NCBI GenBank assembly: GCA_902614655.1
Contig: CACMLX010000002.1
Location: 1-64,000, forward strand
Direction of reading: 5' to 3'
Source of the DNA: an uncultured Pelagibacteraceae bacterium
GTDB lineage: Bacteria > Pseudomonadota > Alphaproteobacteria > Pelagibacterales > AG-422-B15
DNA: 64,000 nucleotides
How positions within the stretch are numbered: position 1 is the stretch's first letter; the number at the start of each line of letters is the position of its first letter. The notes beneath the pieces are model-generated. The model was not told where the DNA came from. It saw nothing but the letters and a program-made list of their open reading frames with translations, and did not search any database. The position numbers were made by a program, and so were the translations under genes. Positions 27,628-39,800 of the stretch are shown piece after piece.

Positions 27628-28038
27628 ATGGTCAAACTTCCAAAAACCTACAAGCCAACAAAATCTGAAAAATTCATGAATGCAAAGCAAAAAGAATATT
27701 TTAGAACGAAGCTTAAAAATTGGAAGGATGAGATTTACAGAGAAAGTAGAGAAACAGTCGAGAATCTACAAGATTCAATTGCTCCAGCCGACATGTCTGA
27801 TAGAGCTACCCAAGAATCAGAGAAATCACTTGAGTTAAAGTCTCGAGATAGGCAACGTAAATTAATCGCCAAGATAGACGCTGCGCTTGCTAGGATAGAA
27901 AATGGAAGCTATGGCTATTGTGAAGTTACTGGAGAACCTATTAATATCGAAAGATTGGACGCTAGGCCAGTAACTACTCTCAGTATTGAAGCTCAAGAAA
28001 TGCACGAGAGAGACGAAAAGCTTCACTCTGACGACTAG
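27628..28038 (+). CDS. dksA: RNA polymerase-binding transcription factor DksA
   Basis: Secondary-channel regulator that acts with ppGpp on rRNA and stress promoters. The coiled-coil tip motif D55xxD58xA60 (ADMSDRAT) is intact. The C-terminal zinc finger is reduced: only Cys98 remains in YGYCEVTGEPI, followed by RLDARPVTTLSIEAQEMHE, the form common in alphaproteobacteria. 136 aa is normal. A strong AAGGAG lies just before the ATG. A weak TTGACT (27560-27565) with TAAAAG 17 bp later could be its promoter. Confidence 0.94.
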   Translation: MVKLPKTYKPTKSEKFMNAKQKEYFRTKLKNWKDEIYRESRETVENLQDSIAPADMSDRATQESEKSLELKSRDRQRKLIAKIDAALARIENGSYGYCEVTGEPINIERLDARPVTTLSIEAQEMHERDEKLHSDD

Positions 28039-28149
28039 ATAGTTATTAACAGCGAAAATCAGCCAATTTTAGATATATATTTAAGTTAATTTAATTGAGT
28101 TATATCATTAGATATAGAATCACCTGTTGATAAAAACTATAAAATTTAA

Positions 28150-28187
28150 GAACATTAATTGAACAAATTATATTTTATCGTTATTTA
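28150..28187 (+). promoter_or_regulatory. recA promoter with LexA-type SOS box GAAC-N7-GAAC
   Basis: A direct-repeat box, GAAC at 28150-28153 and GAAC at 28161-28164 with 7 bases between, matches the alphaproteobacterial LexA operator. The second half overlaps a TTGAAC (28159-28164) that could serve as the -35 element, with TATTTA 17 bp downstream (28182-28187) as -10. A repressor bound there would block polymerase. This is about 85 bases upstream of the recA ATG, leaving a leader of some 75 bases. Confidence 0.72.
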
Positions 28188-28270
28188 ACAATAGTTTATA
28201 GGGTATTGTAAAATGAGAACAAAATGTGTACAAATGGAATATATATTAAAACTAAGTTTGGAGAAAGCAC

Positions 28271-29350
28271 ATGACAAAAGCAAATTTAAAAGTGGTAGAC
28301 GATAAAAAGATGGACAACTCAGAAAAAGCAAAAGCTTTAGACGTAGCAATGTCACAAATTGAGCAAACTTACGGAAAAGGCTCAATTATGAAACTTGGCC
28401 AAAGGACCGTTATGGATGTTGAGGCCATTTCAACTGGGTCGCTATCATTAGATGTAGCTTTAGGAATAGGTGGACTGCCAAAAGGTAGAATAGTAGAAAT
28501 TTATGGACCAGAGTCATCTGGTAAAACAACTCTTGCATTACATGTAATTGCCGAAGCGCAGAAAAAAGGTGAGAATTGTGCGTTTATTGATGCTGAGCAC
28601 GCATTGGATCCTGCTTACGCAAAAAAACTCGGCGTAAACATTGATGAACTTATCATTTCGCAGCCAGATACAGGTGAGCAAGCTCTTGAAATAACCGATT
28701 CACTTGTTAGATCGAAAGCAATATCAGTTTTAGTTGTCGACTCAGTTGCAGCATTAACTCCTAAAGCAGAAATCGAGGGTGAAATGGGAGATGCGCACAT
28801 GGGTCTTCAAGCAAGATTAATGAGTCAAGCATTAAGAAAACTTACAGGCTCCGTTTCAAAATCTAATTGTATGGTAATATTCATCAATCAAATTCGAATG
28901 AAGATTGGTGTGATGTTTGGTAGCCCTGAAACAACAGCTGGTGGTAATGCTTTAAAGTTTTACTCATCGTGCAGATTAGATATCAGAAGGATAGGAGCAA
29001 TAAAAGATAAAGACGAAATTATTGGAAACCAAACAAGAGTAAAGGTTGTAAAAAATAAAGTTGCCCCACCGTTCCGCGTAGTGGAATTTGACATTATGTA
29101 CGGTGAAGGAATCTCAAAATTAGGTGAGCTCATTGATCTGGGTGTAAAAGTCGGCACCATTGAAAAGTCTGGGGCATGGTTTTCCTATAAAGGAAATAAG
29201 ATTGGCCAAGGACGTGAAAACTCCAAGATCTTTTTAAAGGATAATCCTGCAGTAGCTAATGAAATTGAATCAATCATTAGAGGACAATCTGAGGAAATAC
29301 CTGAGCAAATTGGAGAAAACGAAGAAGTAGAAGATACTCCAGAAGAATAA
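28271..29350 (+). CDS. recA: Recombinase RecA
   Basis: DNA strand-exchange ATPase and SOS co-protease. Walker A GPESSGKT at residues 79-86, [38 protein letters not shown], of which the central [10 protein letters not shown] is a RecA hallmark, and [18 protein letters not shown] (loop L2) are all present. 359 aa, ending in the acidic tail [12 protein letters not shown]-like stretch typical of RecA. Transcription is probably LexA-controlled (box at 28150) and ends at the hairpin at 29374. Confidence 0.98.
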   Translation: MTKANLKVVDDKKMDNSEKAKALDVAMSQIEQTYGKGSIMKLGQRTVMDVEAISTGSLSLDVALGIGGLPKGRIVEIYGPESSGKTTLALHVIAEAQKKGENCAFIDAEHALDPAYAKKLGVNIDELIISQPDTGEQALEITDSLVRSKAISVLVVDSVAALTPKAEIEGEMGDAHMGLQARLMSQALRKLTGSVSKSNCMVIFINQIRMKIGVMFGSPETTAGGNALKFYSSCRLDIRRIGAIKDKDEIIGNQTRVKVVKNKVAPPFRVVEFDIMYGEGISKLGELIDLGVKVGTIEKSGAWFSYKGNKIGQGRENSKIFLKDNPAVANEIESIIRGQSEEIPEQIGENEEVEDTPEE

Positions 29351-29373
29351 GAAATTCATATAAATTGATCATA

Positions 29374-29407
29374 GCAAAAAGGCGCTTTAAGCGTCTTTTT
29401 GCGTTTT
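29374..29407 (+). terminator. Rho-independent terminator after recA
   Basis: A 12-bp stem (GCAAAAAGGCGC at 29374-29385 pairing, with one G-T pair, with GCGTCTTTTTGC at 29391-29402) with a short loop, followed by GTTTT. It lies 23 bases after the recA stop. The T-tract is partly inside the stem, so it may work in either direction. Confidence 0.75.
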
Positions 29408-29433
29408 AGTCATCTCGGTGTTATACCTTAACT

Positions 29434-32010
29434 ATGAAGATAAATAGTTTAAGGGACTCATTCATTTCTTACTTTGTTAAAAATGGACATAAACATGTTC
29501 ATTCAAGTCCCCTTGTGCCTCAAAATGATCCTACTCTGATGTTCGCTAATTCAGGAATGGTTCAATTTAAAAATGTATTCACTGGATTAGAGAAAACAGA
29601 TTTCAACCGTGCCGTAACAGCCCAGAAATGCATTAGGGCAGGGGGAAAACACAATGATTTAGAAAATGTAGGCTATACATTAAGGCATCACACTTTTTTT
29701 GAAATGTTGGGTAATTTTTCATTTGGAGATTATTTTAAAGATGAAGCGATAGATTACGCATGGAGATTTATCACTTCTGAACTAGGAATAAATAAAGATA
29801 AGCTTTGCGTAACTATTTATCATGATGATGAGCAGGCTTACAACGCTTGGAAGAAGATTACCAGTTTCAGTGATGATAAAATAATAAGAATTTCTACAAA
29901 AGATAATTTCTGGTCAATGGGAGAAACAGGGCCATGCGGACCTTGCTCTGAAATATTTTATGATCATGGTGAAAATTATATTGGCAAACCACCTAGTGAA
30001 GCTGATGAAACGGGCGATCGATTTGTAGAAATATGGAATCTTGTTTTTATGCAGTATGAACAAGTTGACTCAGTACATCGTATTGATTTGCCAAGTCCTT
30101 CAATAGACACAGGTATGGGTATTGAGAGAATAGCTGCGGTTATGCAGGGCACAAATGATAATTATCAAGTTGATAGTATATTAGAAATTATTAATCATTC
30201 TAAAGAATTAACAAAAAATGATAATGAAAATTTAATATCAAGCCATAGAGTAATAGCTGATCATCTCAGATCTTCATGCTTTTTAATTGCTGACGGCGTC
30301 CTTCCATCGAATGAAGGCAGAGGTTATGTCTTAAGGAGAATTATGAGAAGGGCAATGAGACATGTGCACATTCTAAATTACAATGATTTACTGATGCACA
30401 AACTTGCACCAACACTAATTTCAAATATGAAAATGTCCTATCCTGAACTTGAAAGAGCAGAGTCTCTAATAAATGAAACATTGAAATATGAAGAGCAAAG
30501 GTTCAGAGATTTATTATCCAGAGGAATTAAGCAACTTGATACAATGATCGATAATTTGAATGGAAAAACTATTCTAAATGGGCAGTCAGCTTTTAAGCTG
30601 TATGATACATATGGCTTCCCAATTGATTTAACTCAAGATATTTTGAGAAATAAGAAAATTGAAGTCGATATTAATGATTTTAGGAAATGTTTGGAGGATC
30701 AAAAAGAAAAAGCAAGAAGCAATTGGACTGGATCTGGTGGCACAGCTACAGATAGAATTTGGTTTGAGTTAAATAAAAGTTTATCCCCTACAGAGTTTTT
30801 AGGCTACACATCTGAAAAAACAGAAGGAAGTATTATTTCTATATTAAAAGAAGGTGTATTAGTTGATAGTTTACATAGCGGTGACAACGGATCGCTAATA
30901 CTAAATCAAACGGTATTTTATGCTGAGTCTGGTGGACAAATTGGTGATACAGGTACAATACAAGCTGATAATTTCGAATTTGAAGTTTCAGACACACAAA
31001 AAAAAGGAAACCTATTTGTGCATCACGGTAAAGTAATTAAAGGAGATATTAATAAAGGTACAGGCGCACATTTGTCAATTAATTCTGCTAGAAGAAGCTC
31101 ATGTAAGACTTATCATTCTGCGACACATATTTTACATCAAGCATTAAGGGAAGTTTTGGGAGATCATGTGACCCAGAAAGGTTCTTTAGTTTCGTTTGAC
31201 AAATTAAGATTTGATTTTAGTCACCATAAATCACTTTCAGAAAGTGAGATATCTAAAATAGAACAGATTGCGAATACGGTTATTGAGGAAGGATCAGATG
31301 TTGAAACTCAAATTATGACACCAGATGATGCAGTAAATACTGGAGCACTTGCTCTATTTGGAGAGAAATATTCTGATGAGGTAAGAGTGTTAAAAATAGG
31401 AAAGATGAGAAATAAAACTTTCAGCATTGAATTATGTGGCGGTACACATGTTGAGAACACAAGTCAAATTGGGAAATTAAAAATAGTTAATGAATCATCG
31501 GTTGCTTCAGGAGTTAGAAGGATAGAAGCTCTGCGTGGTGAAGAACTGAAAGTTTATCAAATGAATAAAGCTGCAGAAAATAAGAATATAGAAGAAAAAA
31601 AATTAATATTAGAAAAAGATAAATCAAAATCAAAAGAAGTAGTTAATAATTTAATCAAAGAAGTTAATGATGAAATTTCAAATAATAAAAACATCATCAT
31701 TATCTTTTGTGATAATTCCAAAAGCTCTGCGTTAAGACCTGTAATTGATAATGCCAAAAGAAAATTCAAAAATGGTGGTATTATTGTTTTAGGTTCAAAA
31801 AAAGACAATAAAATCAGCTACCTAGTTGGTGTAACAGACAACCTCACAAAGGTCATTGGCGCAGATGATATTGCTTTTTACGCTTCTTCAGTTTCTAACG
31901 GAAAAGGAGGTGGTGGCAGAAAAGATTTTGCTCAGTCTGGTGGCGATTTAATTGATGAAACTGACCAAAAAAACAAAATACTGAAATTTATTACTGATAA
32001 GTTGGATTAA
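29434..32010 (+). CDS. alaS: Alanine--tRNA ligase
   Basis: Charges tRNA-Ala. Class II catalytic core at the N terminus ([36 protein letters not shown]), editing domain with [11 protein letters not shown] (about residues 563-573) and CGGTHVENT (about 669-677), then a coiled coil and the C-Ala domain with [10 protein letters not shown]. 858 aa, close to the usual 870-880. It starts 26 bases after the recA hairpin. Its last 20 bases overlap the convergent icd gene. Confidence 0.97.
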   Translation: MKINSLRDSFISYFVKNGHKHVHSSPLVPQNDPTLMFANSGMVQFKNVFTGLEKTDFNRAVTAQKCIRAGGKHNDLENVGYTLRHHTFFEMLGNFSFGDYFKDEAIDYAWRFITSELGINKDKLCVTIYHDDEQAYNAWKKITSFSDDKIIRISTKDNFWSMGETGPCGPCSEIFYDHGENYIGKPPSEADETGDRFVEIWNLVFMQYEQVDSVHRIDLPSPSIDTGMGIERIAAVMQGTNDNYQVDSILEIINHSKELTKNDNENLISSHRVIADHLRSSCFLIADGVLPSNEGRGYVLRRIMRRAMRHVHILNYNDLLMHKLAPTLISNMKMSYPELERAESLINETLKYEEQRFRDLLSRGIKQLDTMIDNLNGKTILNGQSAFKLYDTYGFPIDLTQDILRNKKIEVDINDFRKCLEDQKEKARSNWTGSGGTATDRIWFELNKSLSPTEFLGYTSEKTEGSIISILKEGVLVDSLHSGDNGSLILNQTVFYAESGGQIGDTGTIQADNFEFEVSDTQKKGNLFVHHGKVIKGDINKGTGAHLSINSARRSSCKTYHSATHILHQALREVLGDHVTQKGSLVSFDKLRFDFSHHKSLSESEISKIEQIANTVIEEGSDVETQIMTPDDAVNTGALALFGEKYSDEVRVLKIGKMRNKTFSIELCGGTHVENTSQIGKLKIVNESSVASGVRRIEALRGEELKVYQMNKAAENKNIEEKKLILEKDKSKSKEVVNNLIKEVNDEISNNKNIIIIFCDNSKSSALRPVIDNAKRKFKNGGIIVLGSKKDNKISYLVGVTDNLTKVIGADDIAFYASSVSNGKGGGGRKDFAQSGGDLIDETDQKNKILKFITDKLD

Positions 32011-33220
32011 GCGCTTTATCTAAATTTCGTTCAATGATTTCAAGAAAATCTTCAGTACTGTGCCAATCTTGCTCATGGGGCATAAGGAGTGCTAAATCCT
32101 TTGTCATTGAGCCGCGTTCAACTGTTTTTACACAGACTTTCTCAAGAGTATCAGCAAACTTAATTAGTTCATCATTATCGTCAAGTTTTCCTCTATACTT
32201 TAGACCTCTTGACCATGCAAAAATTGATGCTATTGGATTTGTGGATGTTTGTTTTCCTTCTTGATGAAGTCTATAGTGCCTCGTTACAGTTCCGTGAGCA
32301 GCTTCAGCCTCAATTGTTTTTCCATCAGGTGTCATCAACACGCTTGTCATTAATCCAAGAGAGCCAAAACCTTGAGCGACAGTATCTGATTGAACATCTC
32401 CATCATAATTCTTACATGCCCAAACAAATTTTCCATTCCATTTTAATGCAGATGCGACCATGTCATCAATTAATCTATGTTCATAATCAAGTTCTAAAGA
32501 TCTGAATTGATCAGCAAATTCTTTATCATAAATTTCTTGGAATAGATCTTTGAATCGTCCATCATATTTTTTTAAGATAGTGTTTTTTGTCGATAAATAT
32601 ACTGGCCACTCTCTCATAAGAGCGTAATTCATACACGATCTGGCAAAATCACGTATGGACTCATCGGTATTGTACATTGCCATTGCAACGCCACTTGATT
32701 GAAACTCATAAACCTCTTTTTCAATCGGTTCTTGGTTGGGGTCATCAGGCGTCCACTTAATACTTAATTTTCCTTTACCAGGAACTTTAAAATCTGTCGC
32801 TCTATATTGATCGCCAAAAGCGTGTCGTCCTACTACAATTGGATCTGTCCAACCGGGTACAAGCCTTGGAACATTTTCGCAAACTATTGGCTCTCTAAAA
32901 ACTGTACCACCAAGGATATTTCTTATTGTTCCGTTTGGGGAACGCCACATTTCTTTTAGCTTAAATTCCTTTACCCTATCTTCATCTGGTGTGATAGTTG
33001 CGCATTTAACTCCTACACCATATTTTTTTATTGCATTAGCTGAGTCTACAGTAACTTTATCATTAGTTTTATCCCTGTTCTCTACGCCTAGATCATAATA
33101 GTCTAATTCTACATCAAGGTAGGGAAGTATTAATTTATCCTTGATGAATTGCCATATAATTCTTGTCATTTCATCACCATCAATTTCGACGAGTGGTGTT
33201 TTTACTTTAATTTTACCCAT
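31991..33220 (-). CDS. icd: NADP-dependent isocitrate dehydrogenase
   Basis: TCA-cycle enzyme converting isocitrate to 2-oxoglutarate with NADPH formation. The N terminus [35 protein letters not shown] (substrate-binding Ser/Arg), [14 protein letters not shown] and [12 protein letters not shown] identify the homodimeric, eukaryotic-like NADP type common in alphaproteobacteria, not the E. coli type. 409 aa is full length. It overlaps the upstream LOG gene by 8 bases and alaS (convergent) by 20. Confidence 0.96.
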   Translation of the reverse strand: MGKIKVKTPLVEIDGDEMTRIIWQFIKDKLILPYLDVELDYYDLGVENRDKTNDKVTVDSANAIKKYGVGVKCATITPDEDRVKEFKLKEMWRSPNGTIRNILGGTVFREPIVCENVPRLVPGWTDPIVVGRHAFGDQYRATDFKVPGKGKLSIKWTPDDPNQEPIEKEVYEFQSSGVAMAMYNTDESIRDFARSCMNYALMREWPVYLSTKNTILKKYDGRFKDLFQEIYDKEFADQFRSLELDYEHRLIDDMVASALKWNGKFVWACKNYDGDVQSDTVAQGFGSLGLMTSVLMTPDGKTIEAEAAHGTVTRHYRLHQEGKQTSTNPIASIFAWSRGLKYRGKLDDNDELIKFADTLEKVCVKTVERGSMTKDLALLMPHEQDWHSTEDFLEIIERNLDKALNPTYQ

Positions 33221-33758
33221 TGTTTTCTAATAGTTTTGTGAGATCATCATAATTGTTGATTACTTTATATGCTTCTTTCATATTTTCGCCAGCAAAATCC
33301 TCATCTATTAGTCGATCTATAAGACTAAGAAGTTCATTCCAAAAATTATTTAGATTATAAATATAAATAGGTTTTCTATGCAGTCGAAGCTGTTTCCAAG
33401 AGTAAACTTCAAAGAATTCTTCTAGAGTTCCTATTCCTCCAGGAAAAATGATAAAACAGTCAGCTTGATTAAACATTTCCATTTTTCTTTGATGCATTGT
33501 TTTGACTATTTTAAGATTATTGAGACTTTTATTTTTCTTTTCTATATCAATTAAGTGCTCCGTAATTACACCATATACATCTCCTCCGTTATCAAGTGCA
33601 CTGTTAGCCAATATTCCCATCAAACCCATATTTCCACCGCCATAAATAAGTTTAATTTTATGTTTTGCTAAAAGTGATCCAACTTTCTCGGCTTCATTTT
33701 TATAAATGTTACTTACGTGATTTGAGGAACCACAGTAAATAGCTACAGACTTTATCAA
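33213..33758 (-). CDS. LOG-family protein (nucleotide 5'-monophosphate phosphoribohydrolase-like)
   Basis: A 181-residue Rossmann-like protein with both LOG signatures: [10 protein letters not shown] (about residues 39-48) and [13 protein letters not shown] (about 106-118). Family members cleave the N-glycosidic bond of nucleoside monophosphates; plant and some bacterial enzymes release cytokinins. In bacteria a nucleotide-salvage role is as likely. The gene overlaps the upstream RND permease by 4 bases and icd by 8, so it may be expressed as the tail of the efflux operon. Confidence 0.9.
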   Translation of the reverse strand: MIKSVAIYCGSSNHVSNIYKNEAEKVGSLLAKHKIKLIYGGGNMGLMGILANSALDNGGDVYGVITEHLIDIEKKNKSLNNLKIVKTMHQRKMEMFNQADCFIIFPGGIGTLEEFFEVYSWKQLRLHRKPIYIYNLNNFWNELLSLIDRLIDEDFAGENMKEAYKVINNYDDLTKLLENNG

Positions 33759-36700
33759 TCTATTAAGACCTTATCATTTAGAATTTTTGATTTACTATAA
33801 AATATATTACTTAGACTTTTAGGCAAAGCAAGAAGGGCCGGAGTAACAAATAATGTAGCAAATGATGCAAAACCGATGCCCCATATAAGCGACCAAGCAA
33901 GCAGAACAAAGAAATATGTTTCTTCACTTTTATATGCAATTGTTCTATCAAAAATATCTAAACTTATTTGAAGTGCGGATGGAAGCAATCCTGTGATTGT
34001 TGTAATAGTAGTTAAAAAAATTGGCCGAATTCTGTTTTTGCATGCAATTAAAATAGCATCATAGATATTATTATCATTCTTGCTAAGTTCTTTACGATAA
34101 CTATCAATTAAAATAATGTTATTATTAACTACAATTCCCATGCAAGCGACAATCCCAAGTCCTGAAAACACAATACTAAATTTTAATCCAAGTAATAGTG
34201 TTCCGAGTAAGATTCCTCCAATTGACAGAATTACAGAAAACAAAATTATAAAGGTATGATAAAAGCTATTAAACAGAGTGATCAATACAATAAAAATAGC
34301 AACCAAAGCACCTAAAAATGCTATTATCAAAAAACTCATTGAGCTAGCTGAGTCCTCTGCTTCACCCGCGAACTTTATAAATACATTTGAAGGCAAATTT
34401 AATTCATTTACCCAATTTGCTAGATCCTGTTTTACGGCTGATGCGTTTAATTCCTCCTTTATATTTGCGTCAATTACAAGGGTTCTCATTCCTTGTTGTT
34501 TTCCAATTGTAAAAATTTTTTCTCTTTTTTGTTTATCTACAAAATTAGAAAGAGGAACCAGTCCTTGAGATGTGGAAATATTTGTTCGCTCAATTGAGGA
34601 GAATGTTTTTTCATCAGAGGGCAGATAAATTTTTACTGGTATTCTCTCCTCAGCATTGTCTGGAATAATGTTACCTATTGTTAGACCTGAAGTAGCAATT
34701 TTAATACTGTCTCCGATGGTATTTTTTGACAGGTCATATTTTTTTGTTTCATTTGAATCAATATTATAAATCCATTCAATACCCGTAATTGGATTTTTGA
34801 TATTTTGGTCAGTATAAGAGTCATCTTTCGTTAATTTCTGAAGCACAATTTCTGCAAATTGTCGAATTTTTGTAGAATCTGGTGACTGTACTTCAATAGT
34901 AAGATCTTTAGCCCATTGCGATCCACTATAATCATTTGCACTAACAGAAATATTTAAGCCTTGTATTACTGACAACCTTTCTTCAAGGTCCTTAATAACT
35001 AAATCAGTATCTGGTCTGTCTTTGAAATCAATTAAATCTACCCAAATATCCGCAACCATGTCAGTCGGATTATTATCAAATAACCATATCCTATCTCTGT
35101 AGATTGTATTTCCATAAAAATTTTTGATATGAGGATGTCCGACGATTACATCAATTGTTTCCTCTAAAAAACCTTTAGTCTCAGCTGGTGATAAATTCCC
35201 TTTCGCCAAAATCTCGATTTCAAGACTGTTTGCTTTATCTTCAGCAAAAAAAACATATTCAGTATTTGACTTTATTGTCCCATATACAATTGCTAAAAAT
35301 ATTAAAATACCAAAAAGAGAAACTTTTATAGGATTAAAAATTATGTAGTTAACAACCATACCATAATATGTATATAACAAACTATCGTAAGGATCTTTTT
35401 TGGTCGCCATTCCTGCAGTCTTCATTCCAAAAGATGACCCAAGTACAGGAATAATAATCATTGTAACAAAGAAAGAGCATAATAAAACCACTAGAACAGT
35501 TCTTGGTATTACTCGAATCCACACACCAAAAAAATCTGGCCAAAATGCTAATGGCAAGAACGCTAAAACAGTTGTGAGTGTTGACGCAAATATTGGATAA
35601 AACATATCATGTGCTGCATTAAGATAAGAAACAGATCTTCTAACTCCCTTTTCTTGTTCTCTTCTTGCATACTCCGTAATTACAATTGGACCATCAACAA
35701 GCAGACCCACAGATAATACAAGGCCCATTATGCTCATTAAATTATAGGACATGCCCATAAAATTAAGTATTGTTATTGATAGTAAGTAAGTTGTAGGTAT
35801 TGAAATACCAACGAGAAGTCCTACTCGCCACCCAAGAATAGCTACTATAATAGTCATTACAATGATAACGGCAGTTATTACTGTATTCTCAGACGCTGAA
35901 ATTCTATCGTTGATGTCCTTAGACTCATCGGCTATCAGAACAGCAGATGCAATAGGGCTAATAGTTCCATCTAACTCTGCAAGTTTCTTCTTTATGCTCT
36001 CATAAAGCGTAATTGTGCTTGAATTTTCTTTTTTATTTATCTGTAGTAAAATACCCGGGTTACCATTTATGTTGACGTAGTCTTTATTTTTATCAAATGT
36101 TTGTTTTACGTTTGCAATATCACTTAAATTGATTGTCTTATTTGTTGAGGATTTTATAGGCAATCTCCTAAGCTCTGTTGCTGATTTATATAAAGATTTG
36201 ATTTTTACAGAGTAGTCTGAATTATTATTTGTAATTTTTCCTGCAGAGATAAGGTTATTATATTTTCGAAAAGAATTGAGTACATCATTTATTCCTAGGC
36301 CGTACTTTTCCATGGCGGATGAATTGATATTTATGTCTATTATCTCTTCTTTCTTTCCCTTGTATTCAATATCTGTAACATCATATAACTTTTCAAATTC
36401 ATCTTCATATTTTTCAGCCACTTTAACTAATTCTCGATAGCCCATGTCACCATGAATACCAACTAGTACAAATTGATAGTTTGATGATTTATGTTCAACT
36501 ACTTCTCGAAGATCATAACCCTGAGGAAGCTCCTCGATATTTAGAATTTTATTTCTTACTTCTTTTGCAATATTTGGAATTTCAGTATTTAATTCAAAAG
36601 CAACAAGAAATGATACAAGTCCATCTTTCGTAATAGAAATAACTTCTTTAGAATCTTTCATCGTCATCATTTCTTTTTCAATTGGAGTTGTAATTAATCT

Positions 36701-36886
36701 TTCCACATCTGTTGAAGATGCTCCGTCGTAATAAATTATTACTGATACCGATTTCAGGTCTACGTTAGGCCATTCATGTCTTGGAAAACTGGTATAAGAT
36801 AAGATACCAACTAAAAATATCCCTACCAAAATAGTATTAATAGTTTTTTTTCTAAGAAAAATTGTATCAAGTATTTTTTTTAGCAT
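33755..36886 (-). CDS. RND-family efflux permease (second of a tandem pair)
   Basis: Inner-membrane proton-driven exporter of the HAE/AcrB type: helix at residues 14-32, large periplasmic loop to about 335, six-helix bundle, second loop and second bundle, 1043 aa in all. The TM4 proton-relay segment reads VGLLVDGP (Asp398-Gly399), so the second Asp of the usual Asp-Asp pair is Gly; TM10 carries VVNNNIILIDSY in place of the AcrB lysine region. It directly follows a sister permease with the same pattern and one shared adaptor, suggesting a heteromeric pump such as MdtBC, or two related pumps. The substrate is unknown. Confidence 0.9.
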   Translation of the reverse strand: MLKKILDTIFLRKKTINTILVGIFLVGILSYTSFPRHEWPNVDLKSVSVIIYYDGASSTDVERLITTPIEKEMMTMKDSKEVISITKDGLVSFLVAFELNTEIPNIAKEVRNKILNIEELPQGYDLREVVEHKSSNYQFVLVGIHGDMGYRELVKVAEKYEDEFEKLYDVTDIEYKGKKEEIIDININSSAMEKYGLGINDVLNSFRKYNNLISAGKITNNNSDYSVKIKSLYKSATELRRLPIKSSTNKTINLSDIANVKQTFDKNKDYVNINGNPGILLQINKKENSSTITLYESIKKKLAELDGTISPIASAVLIADESKDINDRISASENTVITAVIIVMTIIVAILGWRVGLLVGISIPTTYLLSITILNFMGMSYNLMSIMGLVLSVGLLVDGPIVITEYARREQEKGVRRSVSYLNAAHDMFYPIFASTLTTVLAFLPLAFWPDFFGVWIRVIPRTVLVVLLCSFFVTMIIIPVLGSSFGMKTAGMATKKDPYDSLLYTYYGMVVNYIIFNPIKVSLFGILIFLAIVYGTIKSNTEYVFFAEDKANSLEIEILAKGNLSPAETKGFLEETIDVIVGHPHIKNFYGNTIYRDRIWLFDNNPTDMVADIWVDLIDFKDRPDTDLVIKDLEERLSVIQGLNISVSANDYSGSQWAKDLTIEVQSPDSTKIRQFAEIVLQKLTKDDSYTDQNIKNPITGIEWIYNIDSNETKKYDLSKNTIGDSIKIATSGLTIGNIIPDNAEERIPVKIYLPSDEKTFSSIERTNISTSQGLVPLSNFVDKQKREKIFTIGKQQGMRTLVIDANIKEELNASAVKQDLANWVNELNLPSNVFIKFAGEAEDSASSMSFLIIAFLGALVAIFIVLITLFNSFYHTFIILFSVILSIGGILLGTLLLGLKFSIVFSGLGIVACMGIVVNNNIILIDSYRKELSKNDNNIYDAILIACKNRIRPIFLTTITTITGLLPSALQISLDIFDRTIAYKSEETYFFVLLAWSLIWGIGFASFATLFVTPALLALPKSLSNIFYSKSKILNDKVLID

Positions 36887-39800
36887 TTATGCAAAGGATG
36901 GTCTTCTATACTTGCTAATAATTTCTTTAATATGATCTGGTAGAACTAAAAGACAAGGAGTTAGTACTAGTGTTAAAATTGCTGAAAAAGAAATCCCATA
37001 AATGATGCATTGCGCCAATGGAGCCCAAGATGTAGAAGCGTTTGAGTCATAGGCAATCTCTCTTGCAATGGGATCAATGGAATAGTTGAGTGCTAGAGGG
37101 ATTAAGCCTAACATTGTTGTTAATGATGTCAGAAAGATAGGACGCAATCTTTGTGCGCATGCCTTAATTATTCTAGTTCTTACGTCTTCATTGGACTTTG
37201 AGGAAATAACATTAAAGCTATCAATGAGTATTATATTGTTATTCACCACTATTCCTGCCAAAGATACAATTCCAATACCAGTTAAAAGTGCACTAAACAC
37301 TTGATCAAATATAAGTAAGCCTAACATAACTCCAGCTGTACTTAGTACGACTGCACTTAAAATTATTGTCATCTGATAAAAATTATTAAATTGAGTAACC
37401 AGCAATGCAGCCATTAACATGATTGATATAATAAATGCCTGCGTAACAAAATTAAGGGAATTCACCTGTTCTTCGTTATCACCCCCAAATTCGATATCAA
37501 TATTTGCGGGAATGCTTTGGTCTTTGATCCATGTTTCAAATAGCTTTAATCTTGACTCAGGTGTAAATCCTGAAGACACATCTGCTTTAATTATTGTGAC
37601 ATGCTTTGAATCAAATTTTCTTACATAATTTACTTTTTGTTGAGGTTTTTTTTCAACAAAATTTGAAATAGGAACCAAGCCAGATTCTGTATTTATTAAA
37701 ATATTATCAAGCTCATCAATATACCTCTCTTTTTTTGGATACCTTAAGACAATATCTAATTCTTCATCAATATCTTTTGGTCTATAAGAACCTATAGTAA
37801 GTCCGCTAGTAATAAGGCCAATAGAATTTCCAATTGTAGGTATATCAGCCCCAAATTTAGCTGCTTTAGGCTTATCAACAAATAGTTCCCATTCAACTCC
37901 GGGAACAGGAAGAGTGCTTTCTAGGTTGACAATTCCATCTATTTCACTCAAATAATTTTTTATCTCTTGAGCAACATTCATTGTGGAGTCTCTACTTGGT
38001 CCAAGAACCCTTATTTCGATATCTTTACCAGTAGGAGGTCCACCTTCTTGTGCTTTGATTTCAGTTTTAATGCCTGGTATTTTATCCAATTCTTTTCTCA
38101 TATTTTCAATTACAACTCTTCCATTTTCCCTCTCTTTTCTGTCAGTAAATTCAAAGAAAAATGATGCGATCGTATCATCAGAACTGCTTCCACCAGTTCT
38201 AAAATTATTGAATCTTCCAGTTTGTAAAAATAAATTTTTTATTCCTTTTGTATTGTATACAATTTTCTCAACAGATTCAGAGAGTTCATCAATTTGTTCA
38301 ATTGTAAGATTCCCACGAGCTTGTATTTTACCGTAGCCTGCGAATGGATCACTCTGGGAAACTAAAACAACACCTTGGCCTACCGACGAATAAGTTGAAA
38401 TAACAATAAACGAAAATGCAATAATCGATCCGCTGATCAGCAATGGTCTTTTAAGAACTATGCTTAAAAAATTTATATACTTACCAACAACCCCTTCAAC
38501 TTTAGTAAGGTCATATGTATGTTCAGAACTAATTGATTGCACGGTTTTTTTGCTCATCTCCGAAGCTTTTCCAAATATACTTCCGATTACAGGCACAATC
38601 ATAAGGCTGTAAATTAAAGCAACTGTTAATATAATAAATATCGTAATAGGGAGGACTCTCATGAACTGTCCACTTACGCCGGGCCAAAAAAATAGGGGTA
38701 TAAAAACAGCTAATGTTGTCGCTGCTGATGCCGTAACGGGCCAGAACATTCTTTTTGCAGCATAGACAAAAGCAGTCTTTTTATCATATCCTTCTACCAT
38801 CTTTCTGTCAGCTAATTCCACAACGACGATTGAGCCGTCTATTAACATTCCTAAGGCCACAAGCATACCAAAAATAACCATAAAATTATATGTAAACCCA
38901 AGAGCATATAAAATGAAAATTGCAATAATGATTGATACTGGAATACCTGAGCCAACTATTAAAGATGATCTAATTCCAAATGTAATCATAGCTACGATTA
39001 GAACAAACATAGTAGCCATTATAATGTTTCCTTGAAGTGAATTAACTTGCTCAAGCATTGTATCCTTGGTGTTCAATACATAGCCTAGGCGAATATCAGA
39101 AGAAATCTTAGATTGATATTTTTCTACAATGTTTTCTACCTTATTAATCGTACTTATTAGGTTTGCCCCACGGGCTTTTTTAACTCCCAAGCAAATACTT
39201 TGATTTTGATTTATGCTTGCAAAAAAGGTTCGCTCTTTGAAATTTCTTTTCACTTCAGAAATATCTGACAACAATACAACGCCATTAGAAGAAGATCTTA
39301 TTGGTATTGAATTGATCTCACTTTCGTCTTCAAATAAGCCTGGCACATCTACCGAGAATTGTCCTTGTCCGGTTTCTATCTCACCTGCCATGACAGCTTG
39401 ATTGTTGTTGTTAATTGCTCTGATTATTTCATAGAGGGAAATGTTATAGTTTTCAATTTGGTTACGATTAAGTATGGCTTCTAATTGTTCATCTCTGTTT
39501 CCAATCAGATCTACCTCGAATATTTCAGGAAGAAGCTCTATTTCATTTTTAATATCTCTCATGATATTAAGAAGATCTCTTTCTTGTGCAATATCTGATG
39601 AAATTGCAACAATAATTGATGGATCATCAGACAATGATACTTCTCTGACAATTGGTTCCTTAGCGTCATCAGGAAATTTAGATTTAGCTTCATTAACAGC
39701 GTCTCTGACACTGTCTAAAGATTTTGACATCGTCTCAGCTGCTTCAAATTCTACGACTGCTGCAGCGTAACCTTCGAAGCCAAAAGCTTGAAGTTTTTTC

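Noticed and set aside
28217-28231. Second LexA-like box downstream of the first (GAAC-N7-GTAC)
   Set aside because: One half-site mismatches, and it lies beyond the likely transcription start; one clean box already explains regulation.
39474-39770. Ser-rich 98-aa plus-strand frame inside an RND permease gene
   Set aside because: Antisense shadow of a full-length, well-supported permease.
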